Positions 15,142 to 23,501 of a stretch of DNA of 64,000 nt are shown piece by piece (position 1 is the first letter of the stretch; the number at the start of each line of letters is the position of its first letter). The position numbers and the translations under genes are program-made. The stretch is from the NCBI RefSeq assembly GCF_046719735.1, contig NZ_JAUTWQ010000011.1, forward strand, positions 171,079-235,078, given 5' to 3'. The notes under the pieces are model-generated. The model had not been told where the DNA came from. It ran no database searches and worked only from the letters and a program-made list of their open reading frames with translations. Source of the DNA: Halobacillus_B rhizosphaerae (GTDB lineage Bacteria > Bacillota > Bacilli > Bacillales > Halobacillaceae).

Positions 15142-15558
15142 ATGAGTAAGGTATTGTTTACTTCCCAAGCTACGGCTAAAGGCGGACGAAATGGTCACGT
15201 GAAATCTGATGATGGTTTGATTGATTTAAATCTGGCTATGCCTGGTGAAGGTGAAGAAAAGGGATCAAATCCGGAACAATTATTTGCAGCGACTTATGCT
15301 GCCTGCTACGATGGCGCACTTAACCTGGTAGCCAGCAATAAAAAGAAAGAGATCGAATCACAAATTACAGCGGATGTAAGTTTCCTTAAGGATGAAGCTG
15401 ATAATGGCTTTAAAATTGGGGTTGTCCTAAACGCTGAAATTAACGGAGTGTCTCAAGAAGAAGCAGAAGAGCTGACACAAGAAGCTCATAAAGTATGTCC
15501 TTATTCTAAGGCTACTCGCGGCAACATCGATGTAGAGATTAAAGTCAAGACTGTTTAA
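15142..15558 (+). CDS. ohrB: Organic hydroperoxide resistance protein, Ohr/OsmC family
   Basis: The 138-residue protein has the two catalytic cysteines of Ohr peroxidases, Cys55 in TYAACYDGAL and Cys119 in HKVCPYSKATRGN. It reduces organic and fatty-acid hydroperoxides with lipoylated-protein or thiol reductants. B. subtilis has OhrA, controlled by OhrR, and OhrB, controlled by sigma-B. The absence of an adjacent ohrR gene and the sigma-B-like promoter favour the OhrB type here. The ATG follows TTAGGAGTGATGAT. A strong terminator closes the gene. Confidence 0.9.
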   Translation: MSKVLFTSQATAKGGRNGHVKSDDGLIDLNLAMPGEGEEKGSNPEQLFAATYAACYDGALNLVASNKKKEIESQITADVSFLKDEADNGFKIGVVLNAEINGVSQEEAEELTQEAHKVCPYSKATRGNIDVEIKVKTV

Positions 15559-15578
15559 TATAGAAGAATAGAAGAATA

Positions 15579-15613
15579 AAAGCCCCAGGATCTGATCCTG
15601 GGGCTTTTTTTGT
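15579..15613 (+). terminator. Intrinsic terminator after ohr
   Basis: A perfect 12-bp stem AAAGCCCCAGGA with TCCTGGGGCTTT is followed by T residues. Confidence 0.9.
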
Positions 15614-15619
15614 CCTTAT

Positions 15620-15861
15620 CCATAAATTGATTACCGGGCAGCATTTACAGTTAGCTGCTTAACTTCTACTTGTCGGGGCGTTGAAGCACTCTTGCTATTT
15701 CTTGAATCCACAGGGGTAATTAAGGAGTATCAACGTTCTTCCGCTGCTTTAGAATAGCAGGAAGATAAGAGATCCTTTTTTCAGTATAGAATCAAGGAAG
15801 GGTTATTAGTTCATTTTTAAGGTGTATGTATGGTATTTTATAGGCGAAGGAGAGGACGTTT
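15620..15861. other. Intergenic region before the HesB-like gene
   Basis: I see no gene or clear RNA structure in this stretch. The final 20 bases carry the AAGGAGAGG ribosome binding site of the next gene. Confidence 0.5.
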
Positions 15862-16146
15862 ATGAAAATAACCGATCAAGCTCGCGACTTACTAGATCAG
15901 TTACTAGAAGATGAAGAAGCTGCCTGCTTGAAGATATTTTTTGCCGGGTTTGGCTGCGGAGAACCTGATATAGGAATGACGCTTGGAGAACCTGAGGCAG
16001 AAGATGAACTTCACCATATAAATTCGGTCCCCGTGGCCATTGATAAGCGTATTGTTCATTTAACAAAGAATTTAACCATTGAAGGTAAACAAACGATGGA
16101 GGGGCCTAAGTTTCAACTACTGGGGCTTCCGGAAAAGGATTGTTAA
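15862..16146 (+). CDS. HesB/IscA-like iron-sulfur domain protein
   Basis: The 94-residue protein has the Fe-S_biosyn (HesB-like) fold pattern, starting MKITDQARDLLDQLL and continuing with FFAGFGCGEPDIGMTL, then a C-terminal cysteine in LPEKDC. Canonical A-type carriers have three conserved cysteines in a CGCG-type tail; here only one central and one terminal cysteine are present, as in the HesB-like proteins of bacilli whose role is unclear. It is preceded by AAGGAGAGG. It may bind iron or a cluster, but this is inference. The gene stands alone with its own terminator. Confidence 0.72.
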   Translation: MKITDQARDLLDQLLEDEEAACLKIFFAGFGCGEPDIGMTLGEPEAEDELHHINSVPVAIDKRIVHLTKNLTIEGKQTMEGPKFQLLGLPEKDC

Positions 16147-16173
16147 ACGACAAGAGAATTATAGTCTAAACAG

Positions 16174-16214
16174 AAATCCCAACCATTTACGCCCCTCTGG
16201 TTCGGGGTTTTTTA
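16174..16214 (+). terminator. Probable intrinsic terminator
   Basis: Imperfect arms around TCCCAACCA and TGGTTCGGGG with a single bulge are followed by six T residues. Confidence 0.6.
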
Positions 16215-16465
16215 GTTAGCATTAAATATGTTTTCGTTACCTGGATACCTTTGTTCTTTTCTTGATAGGAGGGGATTCTTTTTCGTCCAATTTAGTTATG
16301 TCGGACCCCCCTTATAAATTCAGTTCCAAAAGCAAGGATTTTTTTGCGATAATAGGGGACAGGCAGGATCTGTCTTGATAAGTTATGAGTCATTCTTGCC
16401 TCAACAAGTAATGGATAAGCTAGCATTTCTCGAGATAATTATGCCGGTTTAAGGCGGGAGACGTT
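16215..16465. other. Intergenic region with no recognised gene
   Basis: I find no homologous gene, strong hairpin or clear promoter here. Two T-rich tracts occur near 16280 and 16340. Confidence 0.4.
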
Positions 16466-16555
16466 ATGAAAGCACCTGTTCACTTGATTATGGCGGATTC
16501 GTGCAAACATATATGGAGACAGACCTGCTCCCTAGCCTATGAAAAAAAGAAATGA
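16466..16555 (+). CDS. Possible 29-residue leader peptide
   Basis: An ATG at 16466 with AAGGCGGGAG five bases upstream opens a 29-codon frame ending in a lysine-rich tail (YEKKK). It stops 15 bases before the next gene. There is no homology that I recognise, and the composition, with Cys, His and Trp, is not distinctive. It may be a chance frame; the good ribosome binding site is its only support. Confidence 0.25.
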   Translation: MKAPVHLIMADSCKHIWRQTCSLAYEKKK

Positions 16556-16570
16556 GGGTTTATATTCACC

Positions 16571-17188
16571 ATGATGGCAACAGGACACCAGGTTGTAGGC
16601 TTTACATTTGGGGTCGGGGCACTTGTTCTGCTCCCCGAAGTTGAATTATTTCCGGACCGCCCGTTTCAAACGGTCCTTTATCTAGTTTTTGTATTATTCG
16701 GAGCGCTTTTACCAGATATTGATACCCCCCGGTCCAAGCTCGGGCAGAAATTCTGGCGTTTGATGATGCTTGTCTTTTCGTTAGCTCTCCTTGTATTTCT
16801 TTTTGCCCCCGAGTTTTTCAATACATATCGTGAAGAGTTAAAGGTCTATGTGTTATTGATGCTTCCTATTTTAATTATGATAAAAAGCCATCGTAAAATG
16901 ACTCATTCCTTTCTCTTTATTGGCTTGCTTGTTTTTTACAGCTTTCTAATCGAAAAGTTCTTTCAAGTTCCCTTTTATCTATTTAGTGGAATAATTTTAG
17001 GGGCCATCTCTCATTTATGCGGAGATTTTGTGACGAGGAAAGGTATTCCACTTTTTTATCCATTGACGAAAAGGTTCTTTCGGTTTCCCGTTACCTTCCG
17101 GACAGGATCCCTTGTGGAGAAAGCTATCGTATCGATCTTGATATTGGGTAATGTTTGGTATCTTATGACAATTGTGTTTAAAATGTAG
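16571..17188 (+). CDS. YdjM-family membrane-bound metal-dependent hydrolase (DUF457)
   Basis: The 205-residue protein has about four membrane spans and the family's conserved polar motifs: an N-terminal GH in MMATGHQVVG, LLPDIDTPRSKLG near residue 48, KSHRKMTHS near 112, and ISHLCGDFVTRKGIPLFYP near 145. The spaced His and Asp residues resemble a metal site, hence the usual name, but activity has not been shown for most members. It stands upstream of an NmrA-like gene with a 68-base gap. The start ATG-ATG at 16571 has only a weak binding site, GAGGG, farther upstream than usual. Confidence 0.8.
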   Translation: MMATGHQVVGFTFGVGALVLLPEVELFPDRPFQTVLYLVFVLFGALLPDIDTPRSKLGQKFWRLMMLVFSLALLVFLFAPEFFNTYREELKVYVLLMLPILIMIKSHRKMTHSFLFIGLLVFYSFLIEKFFQVPFYLFSGIILGAISHLCGDFVTRKGIPLFYPLTKRFFRFPVTFRTGSLVEKAIVSILILGNVWYLMTIVFKM

Positions 17189-17256
17189 ATTAACATTCCT
17201 CTATTACGTGAACACACTCTATAAATGATTGTGCCAGCTGAAAGGGGAGGAACCTC

Positions 17257-18105
17257 ATGTTAATCACCGGAGTCACCGGGAAAGTAGGAGCAGCACTTGC
17301 CCAGTGTCTATTAAGTAAAGATATTCCTTTTAGAGCAGCAGCAAGGAACCCTTCTCATATTCCACAACAGCTTAGTTTAGATGATCGTGTGGATGTAAAG
17401 GAGCTGGACTTTTCCCGCTCTCACACATATAAATATGCTTTTAGCGGAATAAGTACGATGTTTTTAGTGGTGCCGCCGGATTTCTTGGATATTGGAAGTT
17501 TGGAAGAAGCATTAAAGGCCGCGAAGGAATGCGGCGTACAATACGTTTTGTTTTTATCCTATCTTGGGTCAGAGAAAATGATGTATATCCCTCATCGGAA
17601 AATCGAACGGATGCTCATGAGAATGGGATTTCAGTTTATTTTCTTAAGAACGAGCTTCTTTATGCAAAATTTGGTCACGGATGTAAAACAGAATCATGAA
17701 ATTTATTATCCATCAGGAAATGGCGAGGTGAGTTTCGTCGATGCTAGAGATGTAGCAGAAGCTGCTTGTCTCTCCATGCGAAGGAAATTCAGGAATGAAG
17801 TTTATTATCTTACTGGAAAACAAGCATTCTCTTATGCTGAGATAGCCAGGATCCTCTCAGACGAACTTGGTTATCAGGTGACGTTTAGAAATTACACCAA
17901 GCATCAGTTTATGAATAGATGTGAACAGGCAGGTCTGTCTGCAAAAGAGACCCTGCTTTTAGCTAACTTATATACCTCTGCCAAAAATGGAACTCTTAAA
18001 AAAGTGACCAGAGATGCAGAGAAGATACTGGGTCGTTCGCCAACGGATATTCGGGAATTTATCAATGATTATAAATCAGCCTTTCACTCACAGATGTCTC
18101 CTTGA
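17257..18105 (+). CDS. NmrA-like NAD(P)-binding atypical short-chain dehydrogenase
   Basis: The 282-residue product begins LITGVTGKVGAAL, a Rossmann NAD(P)-binding loop of the NmrA/atypical SDR type. The segment YVLFLSYLGSEKM lies where the SDR catalytic region sits, but the usual YxxxK is replaced by HRKIERM, in line with NmrA-like proteins that sense redox cofactors or act as quinone reductases (QorB type). The ATG follows AAAGGGGAGGA. The gene ends just before the trpS promoter. The substrate is unknown. Confidence 0.82.
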   Translation: MLITGVTGKVGAALAQCLLSKDIPFRAAARNPSHIPQQLSLDDRVDVKELDFSRSHTYKYAFSGISTMFLVVPPDFLDIGSLEEALKAAKECGVQYVLFLSYLGSEKMMYIPHRKIERMLMRMGFQFIFLRTSFFMQNLVTDVKQNHEIYYPSGNGEVSFVDARDVAEAACLSMRRKFRNEVYYLTGKQAFSYAEIARILSDELGYQVTFRNYTKHQFMNRCEQAGLSAKETLLLANLYTSAKNGTLKKVTRDAEKILGRSPTDIREFINDYKSAFHSQMSP

Positions 18106-18130
18106 GAAGAGTCTCTGCTGTAGATCAGGA

Positions 18131-18159
18131 TTGACAATGTTTGGAAGATCAGGTATTAT
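18131..18159 (+). promoter_or_regulatory. Sigma-A promoter of the trpS T-box transcript
   Basis: TTGACA (18131-18136), a 17-base spacer and TATTAT (18154-18159) form a near-consensus promoter immediately upstream of the T-box leader. Confidence 0.85.
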
Positions 18160-18164
18160 TTCTA

Positions 18165-18432
18165 TAATTTCATAGCTGTTGTGATGAAGAAGAAGAGTAC
18201 ATCGCTGACGCTTTTGCAGAGAACTGGTGGTGGGTGCAAACCAGGAAAGCATGCGGTCGAATGGACTTTGGAGCAATCACTCTTGACCTCTGAGCAGGAG
18301 TGACGGAAACTCTCACCGATACAAGAGAGGCTATACTGATGATTGTAGCAGTAAGAGCACACGGAAGTGTGAATGAAGGTGGTACCACGGGAGCTCTCGT
18401 CCTTTTTAGGAGGAAGAGCTTCTTTTTTTGTC
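18165..18432 (+). promoter_or_regulatory. T-box leader, tryptophan specific
   Basis: The leader has the diagnostic T-box bulge sequence TGAAGGTGGTACCACGGG (18374-18391). The distal stem I motif AGAGAACTGGTGG is near 18211-18223, and the segment GAATGGACT (18259-18267) places a UGG specifier codon at 18262-18264. A terminator stem, GAGCTCTCGTCC against GGAGGAAGAGCTT, ends in a T-run at 18421-18428. Uncharged tRNA-Trp binding should stabilise the antiterminator and allow trpS transcription. Confidence 0.93.
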
Positions 18433-18543
18433 TAAAAAAATGAATAAGTACAGGAAAGTACTTTGAAAGGAGAAGAGGATAAAGGTTATAGAAATGACTA
18501 TTCTTCCAAAATCAATCTAATTCGAATAAAGGAGTGAGATTTC

Positions 18544-19533
18544 ATGAAGAGGACGATCACGGGTGTTAAGCCAACAGGTACTCCTCACCTTGGAAATTAT
18601 ATAGGAGCTATTAAGCCTGCTCTAGAACTTGCAGAAGGGGAAGGACAAAGTCTGTACTTTATCGCAGACCTTCACGCATTAAATACCATTCATAACAAGA
18701 GTCAGCTAAAAAAAATGACTTATGAGGTGGCGGCTACTTGGCTTGCGCTTGGCTTGAATCCTGACCGGTCATTCTTCTATCGACAGTCCGATATTAGAGA
18801 ACTGACAGAGCTTCAATGGATTCTTAGTTCTGTGACCAATAAAGGTCTTCTGAATCGCGCCCATGCCTATAAAGCTCAAGTAGATCAGAATCGCACAGCA
18901 GGGAAAGAGGAAGATACGGGTGTGAATATGGGACTGTTTAATTATCCTGTGCTCATGGCTGCGGATCTATTACTCATGGATGCTTCCGACGTGCCTGTAG
19001 GAAGAGATAATCTTCAGCATATTGAAATAGCAAGGGATATTGCAGAAGCATTTCATCGTCAGTATGAGGAAACCTTTCAACTTCCTAAGCCAATAGTATC
19101 AGAACCTTCCGCTGTTCTACCGGGATTAGACGGCAGGAAGATGAGTAAAAGCTATCAAAATACAATTCCTTTATTTAGTGAAGAGAAGAAACTAGAAAAG
19201 CTGGTTAAACGGATTGTCACAGATTCCACTCCCCCAGAACAGGCCAAGGAAACCGAGGGCTCCACATTATTTACGCTCTATCGGGAATTTGGAACGGATA
19301 CAGAACTTGCTCAAATGACGGATGCTTTTAGACAGGGGATTGGATATGGAGAAATAAAGCAGGAAGTTTTCAGGGTCATGAACCGGGCTTTAAAGCAACC
19401 AAGGCAAAAATACGTTCAGTTATTAGAGAATCCGGAAAAGATCGATAAGCTGCTAGAGTCAGGAGCTGATAAAGTTCGTCCTTATGCCCAACTAAAAGTT
19501 AAGAAAGTAAAAGAAATGATCGGCTTATTATAA
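18544..19533 (+). CDS. trpS: Tryptophan--tRNA ligase, divergent type
   Basis: The 329-residue class I synthetase has the HIGH-like motif TPHLGNYIGA (residues 13-22) and a perfect KMSKS at 199-203, with PVGRDNLQHIEIARDIA characteristic of TrpRS. It charges tRNA-Trp. Canonical Bacillus TrpRS has SGIQPSG at the N terminus and DQHAIT near residue 40; this protein has TGVKPTG and ADLHALNT instead, so it belongs to the other TrpRS clade, sometimes found as an auxiliary or antibiotic-tolerant copy. The Trp T-box leader supports the specificity. Whether a second trpS exists elsewhere cannot be seen here. The ATG follows AAAGGAGTGAG. Confidence 0.93.
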   Translation: MKRTITGVKPTGTPHLGNYIGAIKPALELAEGEGQSLYFIADLHALNTIHNKSQLKKMTYEVAATWLALGLNPDRSFFYRQSDIRELTELQWILSSVTNKGLLNRAHAYKAQVDQNRTAGKEEDTGVNMGLFNYPVLMAADLLLMDASDVPVGRDNLQHIEIARDIAEAFHRQYEETFQLPKPIVSEPSAVLPGLDGRKMSKSYQNTIPLFSEEKKLEKLVKRIVTDSTPPEQAKETEGSTLFTLYREFGTDTELAQMTDAFRQGIGYGEIKQEVFRVMNRALKQPRQKYVQLLENPEKIDKLLESGADKVRPYAQLKVKKVKEMIGLL

Positions 19534-19535
19534 AG

Positions 19536-19580
19536 AAATCCCCTCCACAAAAGCTGGGTGCTTAAGTGGAGGGGATTTAG
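19536..19580. terminator. Bidirectional terminator between trpS and the BCCT gene
   Basis: A perfect 13-bp stem, AAATCCCCTCCAC with GTGGAGGGGATTT, lies between the two convergent genes. Confidence 0.88.
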
Positions 19581-19585
19581 TGTGA

Positions 19586-21115
19586 TCAAGCTCTTTTCTT
19601 TCCCTCTGAAGGTTGAGAATTAATCTTTCGTTCTGGAACATCTTCCTGCCGTATCATCTTAGTAAAGGCGTAAACGAAAATAATGATGATAAGTGTAAAA
19701 GGCAGTGCAGATACAAGTGAAGCAGTTTGAAGTGCGTTGAGTCCACCTGCTACAAGCAGTACGGAAGAAATAGCTGCCATTAATACACCCCAGACTATTT
19801 TCGCTGGTAGAGCCGGTGTCAGATCTCCGTTAGATGTCATACTTGCTAAAATATAAGTAGCAGAGTCTGCTGATGTTACTAGGAATGTTGCGATCAATAA
19901 GATCGATAGAATAGAGGCAATTTGCGTTAATGGTAAGTGCTGATAGGTTTCAAACAATGCTACCGTCACATCGTTATTAACCGCTTCTGCAATTTTTGTT
20001 CCATTATTTAAATCACTGTTTAGGGCAGTACCGCCAAAAGTAGCAATCCATAGACAGGCAATTGCAGGAGGTACAATCAAGACACCGAAGATAAACTCGC
20101 GAATCGATCTTCCGCGGGAAACGCGGGCAACAAACGCTCCTACAAATGGAGACCACGCAATAACCCAGGCCCAATAGAAGATGGTCCATTCACGGAGCCA
20201 GTCTCCGCCTTCATAGGGAGTAAGCCGTAAGCTGTATTGAACAAAATTAGTAATATAATCGCCAATACCAAGTGTAAATGCATTTAAGATAAATACCGTT
20301 GGACCAGCTATGAATACAAAGAGAAGCAGCAGCAGGCATAATCCTAAGTTAATATTACTCAGCCACTTAATCCCCTTATTCAGACCCGTACTTGAAGATA
20401 ATAAGTATAAAGCCAGAAGGCAGACTGTAATGATCAGCTGAATTGTAATTGAGTTAGGTACGTCAAACACTGCATTTAACCCGCCGTTCATTTGCAGGAT
20501 ACCAAGACCAAGAGAGGTGGCAATCCCCATTACAGTGGCAATAACAGCAAGGGAGTCAATGATTGTTTTTACACTCTTGTTTTTCCCAACTACAGGTTCC
20601 ACTGCTGTTGAAATCAATCCATTTTTGCCTTTTCTAAATTGAAGGAAAGCAATCATCATCCCTACGATAGCAAAAACAGACCACTGACTTATTCCCCAGT
20701 GAAAGAACGCATATCCCATAGCAACACGAGCGGCCTCATCAGATTGAGCTTCCAATCCGTCGAAAGGAGTTTTAAAGAAGTGGCTCATCGGTTCTGCTAC
20801 GCCCCAGAAAACGAGACCCGCACCAAAACCTGCAGAAAACAGCATTCCGATCCATGTAAAGAAAGGGTATTCCGGCCGTGAATCGGGAGGACCTAAACGA
20901 ATTTTTCCATATTTACTTAAAGCTAAAGCAATTAAAAATATGACAAATCCAAACACAGAAAGCAGGTAAAACCAGCCAAAATCGGCCGTAGTAAAATTAA
21001 ATAATTTCGTTGCAACCGTGCCAAATCCTTCAGGGTTAACTGCCCCTATGATGACGAGGATAAGGACTACAATTGATGAAATAATAAAGACAGGAGTAAG
21101 CACATTTTTCTTCAT
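19586..21115 (-). CDS. BCCT-family glycine betaine transporter (OpuD-like)
   Basis: The 509-residue protein has twelve predicted membrane spans and the BCCT signature region, visible as WTIFYWAWVIAWSPFVGAF near residue 310 followed by VARVSRGRSIREF. The N-terminal half includes GFGAGLVFWGVAEPMSHF, also family-specific. BCCT carriers import betaine, carnitine, choline or ectoine with sodium or protons and are activated by osmotic upshift. I place the start at ATG 21115, with GAAAGGACC upstream, rather than the longer frame from 21151. A sigma-B-type promoter lies about 110 bases upstream. Substrate among compatible solutes is not decided. Confidence 0.92.
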   Translation of the reverse strand: MKKNVLTPVFIISSIVVLILVIIGAVNPEGFGTVATKLFNFTTADFGWFYLLSVFGFVIFLIALALSKYGKIRLGPPDSRPEYPFFTWIGMLFSAGFGAGLVFWGVAEPMSHFFKTPFDGLEAQSDEAARVAMGYAFFHWGISQWSVFAIVGMMIAFLQFRKGKNGLISTAVEPVVGKNKSVKTIIDSLAVIATVMGIATSLGLGILQMNGGLNAVFDVPNSITIQLIITVCLLALYLLSSSTGLNKGIKWLSNINLGLCLLLLLFVFIAGPTVFILNAFTLGIGDYITNFVQYSLRLTPYEGGDWLREWTIFYWAWVIAWSPFVGAFVARVSRGRSIREFIFGVLIVPPAIACLWIATFGGTALNSDLNNGTKIAEAVNNDVTVALFETYQHLPLTQIASILSILLIATFLVTSADSATYILASMTSNGDLTPALPAKIVWGVLMAAISSVLLVAGGLNALQTASLVSALPFTLIIIIFVYAFTKMIRQEDVPERKINSQPSEGKKRA

Positions 21116-21228
21116 ATCATAGGTCCTTTCTAAAAAGAATTTGTGTTCCAATAAAAACTAAATATTCAAAAAAATGTTCTAAGTACAGAATACCGGAAAG
21201 AGCGAGGGAAAAACAGGGTGTTAAATAA

Positions 21229-21253
21229 ATTCCCTATTTTTCCCTGCTTAAAC
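21229..21253 (-). promoter_or_regulatory. Candidate sigma-B promoter of the BCCT transporter gene
   Basis: On the minus strand GTTTAA (21253-21248) is followed after 13 bases by GGGAAT (21234-21229), an excellent match to the sigma-B consensus. Compatible-solute carriers such as opuE are known sigma-B targets in B. subtilis. Confidence 0.6.
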
Positions 21254-21321
21254 TTTTTCAAGGAGAAGTTATTGTTTAAATGATAAGGAGATTATTAAGA
21301 GTGGAAGAAGGTGAGGGTGAC

Positions 21322-21894
21322 ATGTTTGGACCGGTGAAAAGAGTGTATGAATGGATGCGTTTGTTTGAAGGGAAATGGATGGTCGCCGGGGGCTGGGCAA
21401 TTGATTTGCATATCGGAGAGGAGACCAGAATGCATGAAGATGTAGAAGTGGCGATCTTTAGAGATGAACAGCTTCATTTAGGTCCCTTACTTGCGAGTTG
21501 CGAAACTATGGCAGTGGAACAAGGGCGCTTGGTCCATTGGAATATGGAGAAGAGACTCGAGCCGCCCGTACACGAAATTCATGTTTCAAAAGGTGGAGAA
21601 GTTCAGCTTGAGATACTGCTTAATGAAAGAAGTAGAGGAGACTTTCGTTTTCGCAGAAATGAAGCGATCACTTTTCCATTAGCAAGGATGAATCTTCAAT
21701 CGGAATTCGGTATTCCTTATTTAAACCCAGAAATTGTCCTGCTATACAAATCGAAGAACACTCAGAAGAAAGATGAAATAGATTTTACTCACATCTTTCC
21801 TCACTTAAATGAGGGCCAGAGAGAATGGTTAAAACAAGCCCTGATCCACTTTGAACCTAACCATCCATGGCTTGGAAAGCTTCTAAATAATTAA
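21322..21894 (+). CDS. Nucleotidyltransferase-fold protein related to aminoglycoside adenylyltransferases
   Basis: The 190-residue product has the motif WMVAGGWAIDLHIGEETRMHEDVEVAIF, which corresponds to the GG-(W/S) and Asp motifs of the ANT(2'')/LinB-like nucleotidyltransferases. The second acidic position is D-x-E (EDVEVAI), and a further acidic strand QLEILLNE follows near residue 98. Such proteins transfer AMP to a drug hydroxyl or to another target, but most chromosomal members in bacilli have no tested function. Start is uncertain: ATG 21322 with AGGTGAGG upstream is preferred, while GTG 21301 or ATG 21280 would extend it by 7 or 14 residues. Confidence 0.7.
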   Translation: MFGPVKRVYEWMRLFEGKWMVAGGWAIDLHIGEETRMHEDVEVAIFRDEQLHLGPLLASCETMAVEQGRLVHWNMEKRLEPPVHEIHVSKGGEVQLEILLNERSRGDFRFRRNEAITFPLARMNLQSEFGIPYLNPEIVLLYKSKNTQKKDEIDFTHIFPHLNEGQREWLKQALIHFEPNHPWLGKLLNN

Positions 21895-21963
21895 GATATA
21901 CAAGTTCTGCCAGTTTGAATGTGAATGGTGTAGGAAATAATCTTGTTATGACTAGAGGAAGAA

Positions 21964-23313
21964 ATGAGGATATTGTTTATGAATATGAATAGAGAAAAAA
22001 TGTGGGTGAGTGTGAGAGATAGTTTTTGGTTTCTGCCAGCAGTGTATAGTTTAATATCTATTGTAGCAGTTAGCTTAATCAGCGTATTGGACATGCTGCT
22101 TGTTCCTCAGGTGAAGGAACAGATTCCAAAGATTCTACTGGCGAAAAAGAGTGTCGCCCAAACGCTGTATGGCTCGCTGATTACTTCTATATTAACAATG
22201 ACGACCATCAGTTTCTCAACTATTATGGTTGTATTAACTACATACAGTACCCAGTTTTCTCCTAGGACACTGCAGGACTTTATGAAAAGTAAAGTGACTC
22301 AGCATGTTCTTGGGGTTTATTCTTTCGGCTTTATCTTTGCATTGATTAATTTATTGCTGCTTGGGAATGGGCAAAAGAATGGGCTCATTAGTCCCTTTTT
22401 CACTGTTTTAGTTTCCATTGTCTGTTTAGCATTCTTTGTTCTTTTTATCCATCATTCTTCAAAGTTTGTCCAAGTCAATAACTTAATTGGACAAATCCGA
22501 GTATCCACTTCCAAAGTGATTTCCAAAACCTTTGCAGATAAGGATTACAACGAAACCACAGAATGGAATAAACAAGAGATTGAAGAAATTCGTTCGCAGT
22601 CCAGAAAAGTTGTTCAAGCTTCACAGTCGGGTTATATACAAGGGATTCAGATGAAGCCGCTGATTGGATGGGCAAAGCGGCAAGGGGTCGTTCTGGAAGC
22701 GAATTTCTTTATCGGAGATTATGTTCAAAAGGGGATGCCGCTCTTCTATTACTGGGAGAATAGAGAGGAAGCGGAAGAAGAAGAGGACAGTGAAGGCTGT
22801 CTTCACTATTTAATGATTGGTAATGAGCGAGCAGACCTTCAAGATATTGAGTTCTCTATTCAGAAGTTGGTAGAAATTGCTGTAAAAGCAATTTCGCCAA
22901 GTACGAACGATCCTCATACAGCAGTAAACTGTATCAATAGAATCGGTTCCTTGTTAGCTGAGCTTGGTACAGAATACGAGCCTATTCGTTATTATGCGGA
23001 TAGCAATAATCAAGTCAGATTGATGATGGAACCCAAGAAGTACAGTGAATATTTATATAAAAGTTTTTATCAAATCAGAATTTATGGGAAACATGATATT
23101 TCCGTAATGAATGGGGTCCTTGAAGCTCTTTATAAAATTTCCATCGTTCATGATGAAGCCATTCAACAAGATGTATGGCGGTTCGGAAAATATATGATGA
23201 AGGCAGTAGATGTCGATAAGCTTGATGAGCTGGACTTTGAACATTTTGATGCTCAAGCTAGAAAGCTCGCTGAAGCTTGTAATGAAACAGTTGATTATGA
23301 TCGAACGGCATAA
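21964..23313 (+). CDS. DUF2254 family integral membrane protein
   Basis: The 449-residue product has four hydrophobic segments within the first 165 residues and a soluble C-terminal region of about 280 residues, the DUF2254 layout. Conserved pieces include YSTQFSPRTLQDF, VQASQSGYIQGI and VEIAVKAISPSTNDPHTAVNC. The family is widespread but its role is unknown; the second half looks like a cytosolic sensor or regulatory domain. It is a paralog of the truncated gene at the left edge. An AGAGGA site precedes the ATG at 21964; the ATG at 21979 is an alternative. Confidence 0.85.
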   Translation: MRILFMNMNREKMWVSVRDSFWFLPAVYSLISIVAVSLISVLDMLLVPQVKEQIPKILLAKKSVAQTLYGSLITSILTMTTISFSTIMVVLTTYSTQFSPRTLQDFMKSKVTQHVLGVYSFGFIFALINLLLLGNGQKNGLISPFFTVLVSIVCLAFFVLFIHHSSKFVQVNNLIGQIRVSTSKVISKTFADKDYNETTEWNKQEIEEIRSQSRKVVQASQSGYIQGIQMKPLIGWAKRQGVVLEANFFIGDYVQKGMPLFYYWENREEAEEEEDSEGCLHYLMIGNERADLQDIEFSIQKLVEIAVKAISPSTNDPHTAVNCINRIGSLLAELGTEYEPIRYYADSNNQVRLMMEPKKYSEYLYKSFYQIRIYGKHDISVMNGVLEALYKISIVHDEAIQQDVWRFGKYMMKAVDVDKLDELDFEHFDAQARKLAEACNETVDYDRTA

Positions 23314-23501
23314 GTTAACCGCCTTACACTGATTTACATTCGGGTTTTCCCCCAAGCGACTCTTGCTCTCCTGCCTGTTAAAAACGGGGATATTATATTC
23401 CTGTTTCATTGCAAGGAGACTTTCCTTAAAATAGTAATCTGGCATCGGTATTTGATAGAATAGTAGAGGTGAATAGTTGAATATAAAGGAGTTTTAGTTT
23501 C

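Noticed and set aside
23053..23445. 130-codon open frame on the minus strand
   Set aside because: It is antisense to the end of the DUF2254 gene and has no conserved features.
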